Below are positions 14,964-16,980 of a DNA stretch of 16,980 nucleotides, one piece after another; within the stretch, counting starts at the first letter, position 1, and every line of letters begins with the position of its first letter. The DNA is from Cocleimonas sp. (lineage in GTDB: Bacteria; Pseudomonadota; Gammaproteobacteria; Thiotrichales; Thiotrichaceae). A program made the position numbers and the translations under genes. A model generated the notes under the pieces. That model searched no databases. It was not told the DNA's origin and saw only the letters and a program-made list of their open reading frames with translations. The DNA is taken from NCBI GenBank assembly GCA_023145485.1, contig JAGLDT010000063.1, positions 1 to 16,980 of the forward strand. The letters run 5' to 3'.

Positions 14964-14980
14964 AAAGATTATCAATCTTT
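14964..14980. promoter_or_regulatory. Inverted repeat in the yheS promoter region
   Basis: AAAGATT-atc-AATCTTT is a perfect 7-base-arm inverted repeat, 28 bases before the yheS start. A TAAACT at 14994-14999 could be the -10 hexamer, so the symmetric site would cover the -35 region. It could be an operator or a hairpin; no regulator is assigned. Confidence 0.3.
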
Positions 14981-15007
14981 GTTGTATTTAAGCTAAACTC
15001 TCCGCCC

Positions 15008-16897
15008 ATGATAACTCTCTCAGAACTTTCCATGCGTCGCGGTGGACGTGAATTACTTTCCGATACTACGTTTAATATCCATCCTGGGCAAAAGGTTGGC
15101 ATTACAGGGGCGAATGGCACAGGAAAATCGAGCCTATTTGCCTTGGTTCGTGGTCAATTGCATCAGGATTCAGGTGATTTTAGCCTGCCAGTTTCATGGG
15201 TAATTGCTCATGTAGCACAAGAAACGCCTGCTAGTGATCTTTCAGCACTGGAATATGCCTTACTTGGTGATACTGAATATATTGCACTACAGCAGGAGCT
15301 AGAAACAGCAGAGGGCGCACGTTTAGGTGAAATTCATGCGCATCTTGAAGTAATTGATGGTTATACCACCGAGAGCAGAGCCGCTACGTTATTGCATGGA
15401 TTAGGGTTTCAGTCTGAGCAAATTAATAATACCGTTGGGAGTTTCTCAGGTGGTTGGCGCATGCGGTTAAATCTGGCGCAAGCTTTGATGTGTCGCTCTG
15501 ATTTATTATTACTGGACGAACCAACAAACCATTTAGACTTAGATGCGGTTATCTGGTTGCAAGACTGGCTAATTCGTTATGCAGGAACACTCTTGTTAAT
15601 TTCACATGACCGTGAGTTTCTGGATGCAGTAATTCGTCATGTAGGGAATATTGAGCATGGTAAACTAACGCTTTATACGGGTAATTACACTGCCTTTGAA
15701 CATATTCGTGCCGAAAAACTAGCACAGCAACAAAGTGCCTATGAGCGTCAACAACGCGAGCGTGAGCATATGCAAAAATATGTGGATCGTTTCCGTGCTC
15801 AAGCAACCAAAGCAAAGCAGGCACAAAGTCGTCTAAAAGCATTGGAACGGATGGAGGAAATCGCGCCTGCACATATTCACTCACCGTTTCACTTTCGTTT
15901 TTTTGATCCTGTTAAATTACCTGATCGTTTGATTACTGTAGAAGAGGCATCGGTGGGTTATGGAGCAGAGAATATTATTGAACAGGTTGATTTTCAGTTA
16001 ATTCCTGGCAAACGTATTGGTTTAATTGGCCCTAATGGCGCAGGTAAATCAACCTTTATTAAGTTTCTTGCAGGTGAGCTAGAAGCTAGTCAGGGGGGAA
16101 TTGTGTTGGCGCAAGATTTTCATCTTGGCTACTTTGCTCAGCATCAGTTGGAGCAGTTGCATTTAGACCAAACACCCTTGGAGCATCTACGTGATCTTGA
16201 TAAAACCACACGCGAACAAGAATTGCGCAACTACCTTGGTGGCTTTAATTTTAGGGGTGAACGTATTGATGAAGCAGTGGGGCCGTTCTCTGGTGGTGAA
16301 AAAGCCCGTTTAGTGTTGGCATTATTAATTTATCAACGCCCTAATGTGTTATTACTGGATGAGCCAACAAATCATCTAGATTTAGAGATGCGTCATGCAC
16401 TAAGTATTGCCTTGCAAGACTTTCAAGGTGCAATGGTAATTGTGTCGCATGATCGTCACATGTTGAAAACGGTCACCGATGAATTACTGATTGTTGATGA
16501 TAAAAAGGTCATTCCATTTTCTGGTGATCTGGATGATTATGCGCAATGGATTAAAGATAAAAACAAGTCGGCACTGCTAGATTCAGAACCTCTTGAAGTG
16601 GAAAATAAAGTTATTTCGCGTAAGGAGCAACGTAAGCGAGATGCTGATTTGCGTAAAAAATTACAACCGTTGAAGCGTGTTGTTGATAAATTAGAAAAAC
16701 AATTAGATCAGCTACATTTAAAACAACAGCAACTTGAAAATAGTTTGGCCGACCCAAGCCTTTATCAGCAAGAAAATAAATATAAATTAAAACAAGCGTT
16801 AGCGAATAAAAGCAGTGTTGATAAATCGCTGGAAGAAATTGAAATGCAATGGATGGAAGCTAGTGAGGATTATGAGGATCGTTTAGGTTGCCTATGA
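15008..16897 (+). CDS. yheS: ABC-F family ATPase YheS
   Basis: A 629-aa ABC-F protein, close in length and layout to E. coli YheS (637). Two nucleotide-binding domains are present: Walker A GANGTGKS (34-41), signature FSGGW (146-150) and LLLLDEPTNHLDLD (166-179); then Walker A GPNGAGKS (341-348), FSGGE (427-431) and DEPTNHLDL (451-459). Between them the basic linker (about 222-300, with RFRAQATKAKQAQSR) would reach into the ribosomal E site region. A C-terminal coiled coil spans about 540-629. No transmembrane helix exists, as usual for ABC-F, which act on ribosomes rather than in transport. No ribosome site precedes the ATG; the codon follows CTCCGCCC directly, so a very short or absent leader is possible. 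Confidence 0.95.
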   Translation: MITLSELSMRRGGRELLSDTTFNIHPGQKVGITGANGTGKSSLFALVRGQLHQDSGDFSLPVSWVIAHVAQETPASDLSALEYALLGDTEYIALQQELETAEGARLGEIHAHLEVIDGYTTESRAATLLHGLGFQSEQINNTVGSFSGGWRMRLNLAQALMCRSDLLLLDEPTNHLDLDAVIWLQDWLIRYAGTLLLISHDREFLDAVIRHVGNIEHGKLTLYTGNYTAFEHIRAEKLAQQQSAYERQQREREHMQKYVDRFRAQATKAKQAQSRLKALERMEEIAPAHIHSPFHFRFFDPVKLPDRLITVEEASVGYGAENIIEQVDFQLIPGKRIGLIGPNGAGKSTFIKFLAGELEASQGGIVLAQDFHLGYFAQHQLEQLHLDQTPLEHLRDLDKTTREQELRNYLGGFNFRGERIDEAVGPFSGGEKARLVLALLIYQRPNVLLLDEPTNHLDLEMRHALSIALQDFQGAMVIVSHDRHMLKTVTDELLIVDDKKVIPFSGDLDDYAQWIKDKNKSALLDSEPLEVENKVISRKEQRKRDADLRKKLQPLKRVVDKLEKQLDQLHLKQQQLENSLADPSLYQQENKYKLKQALANKSSVDKSLEEIEMQWMEASEDYEDRLGCL

Positions 16898-16925
16898 TAA
16901 TGTGATTAATCGGTAATGTTGTACT

Positions 16926-16980
16926 AAGGACTGAGGATTCAATAACACCCAAACTCTAACTTGCCTTTTTGCCCCAGCTT
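16926..16980 (+). repeat. Partial copy of hairpin repeat element (left end, truncated by window)
   Basis: The first 25 bases, AAGGACTGAGGATTCAAT plus AACACCC, are identical to the complete element starting at 10120. The next 30 bases (CTAACTTGCCTTTT...CCAGCTT) match with a few substitutions and a one-base indel. The copy runs off the right edge. It begins 28 bases after the yheS stop. Confidence 0.8.

Overview
The window is chromosomal DNA from an AT-rich Gram-negative bacterium, most likely a gammaproteobacterium. The evidence is the close likeness of the DeaD helicase, the YheS ABC-F ATPase and the PsiE protein to their enterobacterial relatives, plus several outer-membrane-type lipoproteins. 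I cannot name a genus. No rRNA, tRNA, CRISPR array, phage gene or intact transposase is visible.

Layout. 1-29: end of a repeat element that runs off the left edge. 105-722: Slt-type lytic transglycosylase. 783-1541 (minus): glycerophosphodiester phosphodiesterase. 1542-2338: gene-poor stretch containing a 10-bp inverted repeat about 440 bp apart. 2339-3919: a two-gene unit, a TagD-type glycerol-3-phosphate cytidylyltransferase followed by a CDP-glycerol glycerophosphotransferase-like protein, ending in a strong hairpin shared with the convergent gene. 3999-6203 (minus): molybdenum nitrate reductase of the NasA/NarB type. 6204-6614: no gene, several palindromes. 6615-7922: a very basic repeat-containing lipoprotein with a C-terminal peptidoglycan-binding domain. 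7939-8844 (minus): GNAT-fold protein. 8969-9922: HupE/UreJ-family metal permease with an abutting cupin. 9923-10309: a complete 163-bp hairpin repeat element and a degenerate relative. 10310-10717: PsiE. 10766-11692 (minus): lipoprotein of unknown function. 11872-13650: deaD. 13707-13946 (minus): small one-helix membrane protein. 14099-14817 (minus): a 36-aa membrane/secreted peptide and a transglutaminase-like Cys-His-Asp lipoprotein, 2 bp apart. 15008-16897: yheS. 16926-16980: start of another copy of the repeat.

Themes. Most genes serve the envelope: peptidoglycan (lytic transglycosylase, PG-binding lipoprotein), glycerol-phosphate chemistry (phosphodiesterase, TagD, TagF/TagB-like transferase), phosphate-starvation-type membrane protein (PsiE) and three lipoproteins. 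The TagD/transferase pair is the best candidate for an acquired surface-polymer module, because such genes are best known from Gram-positive teichoic acid synthesis and here sit beside a gene-poor region. deaD and yheS are housekeeping translation/RNA genes. Both ends of the window fall inside copies of the same repeat in opposite orientation, which fits an assembly contig broken at repeats.
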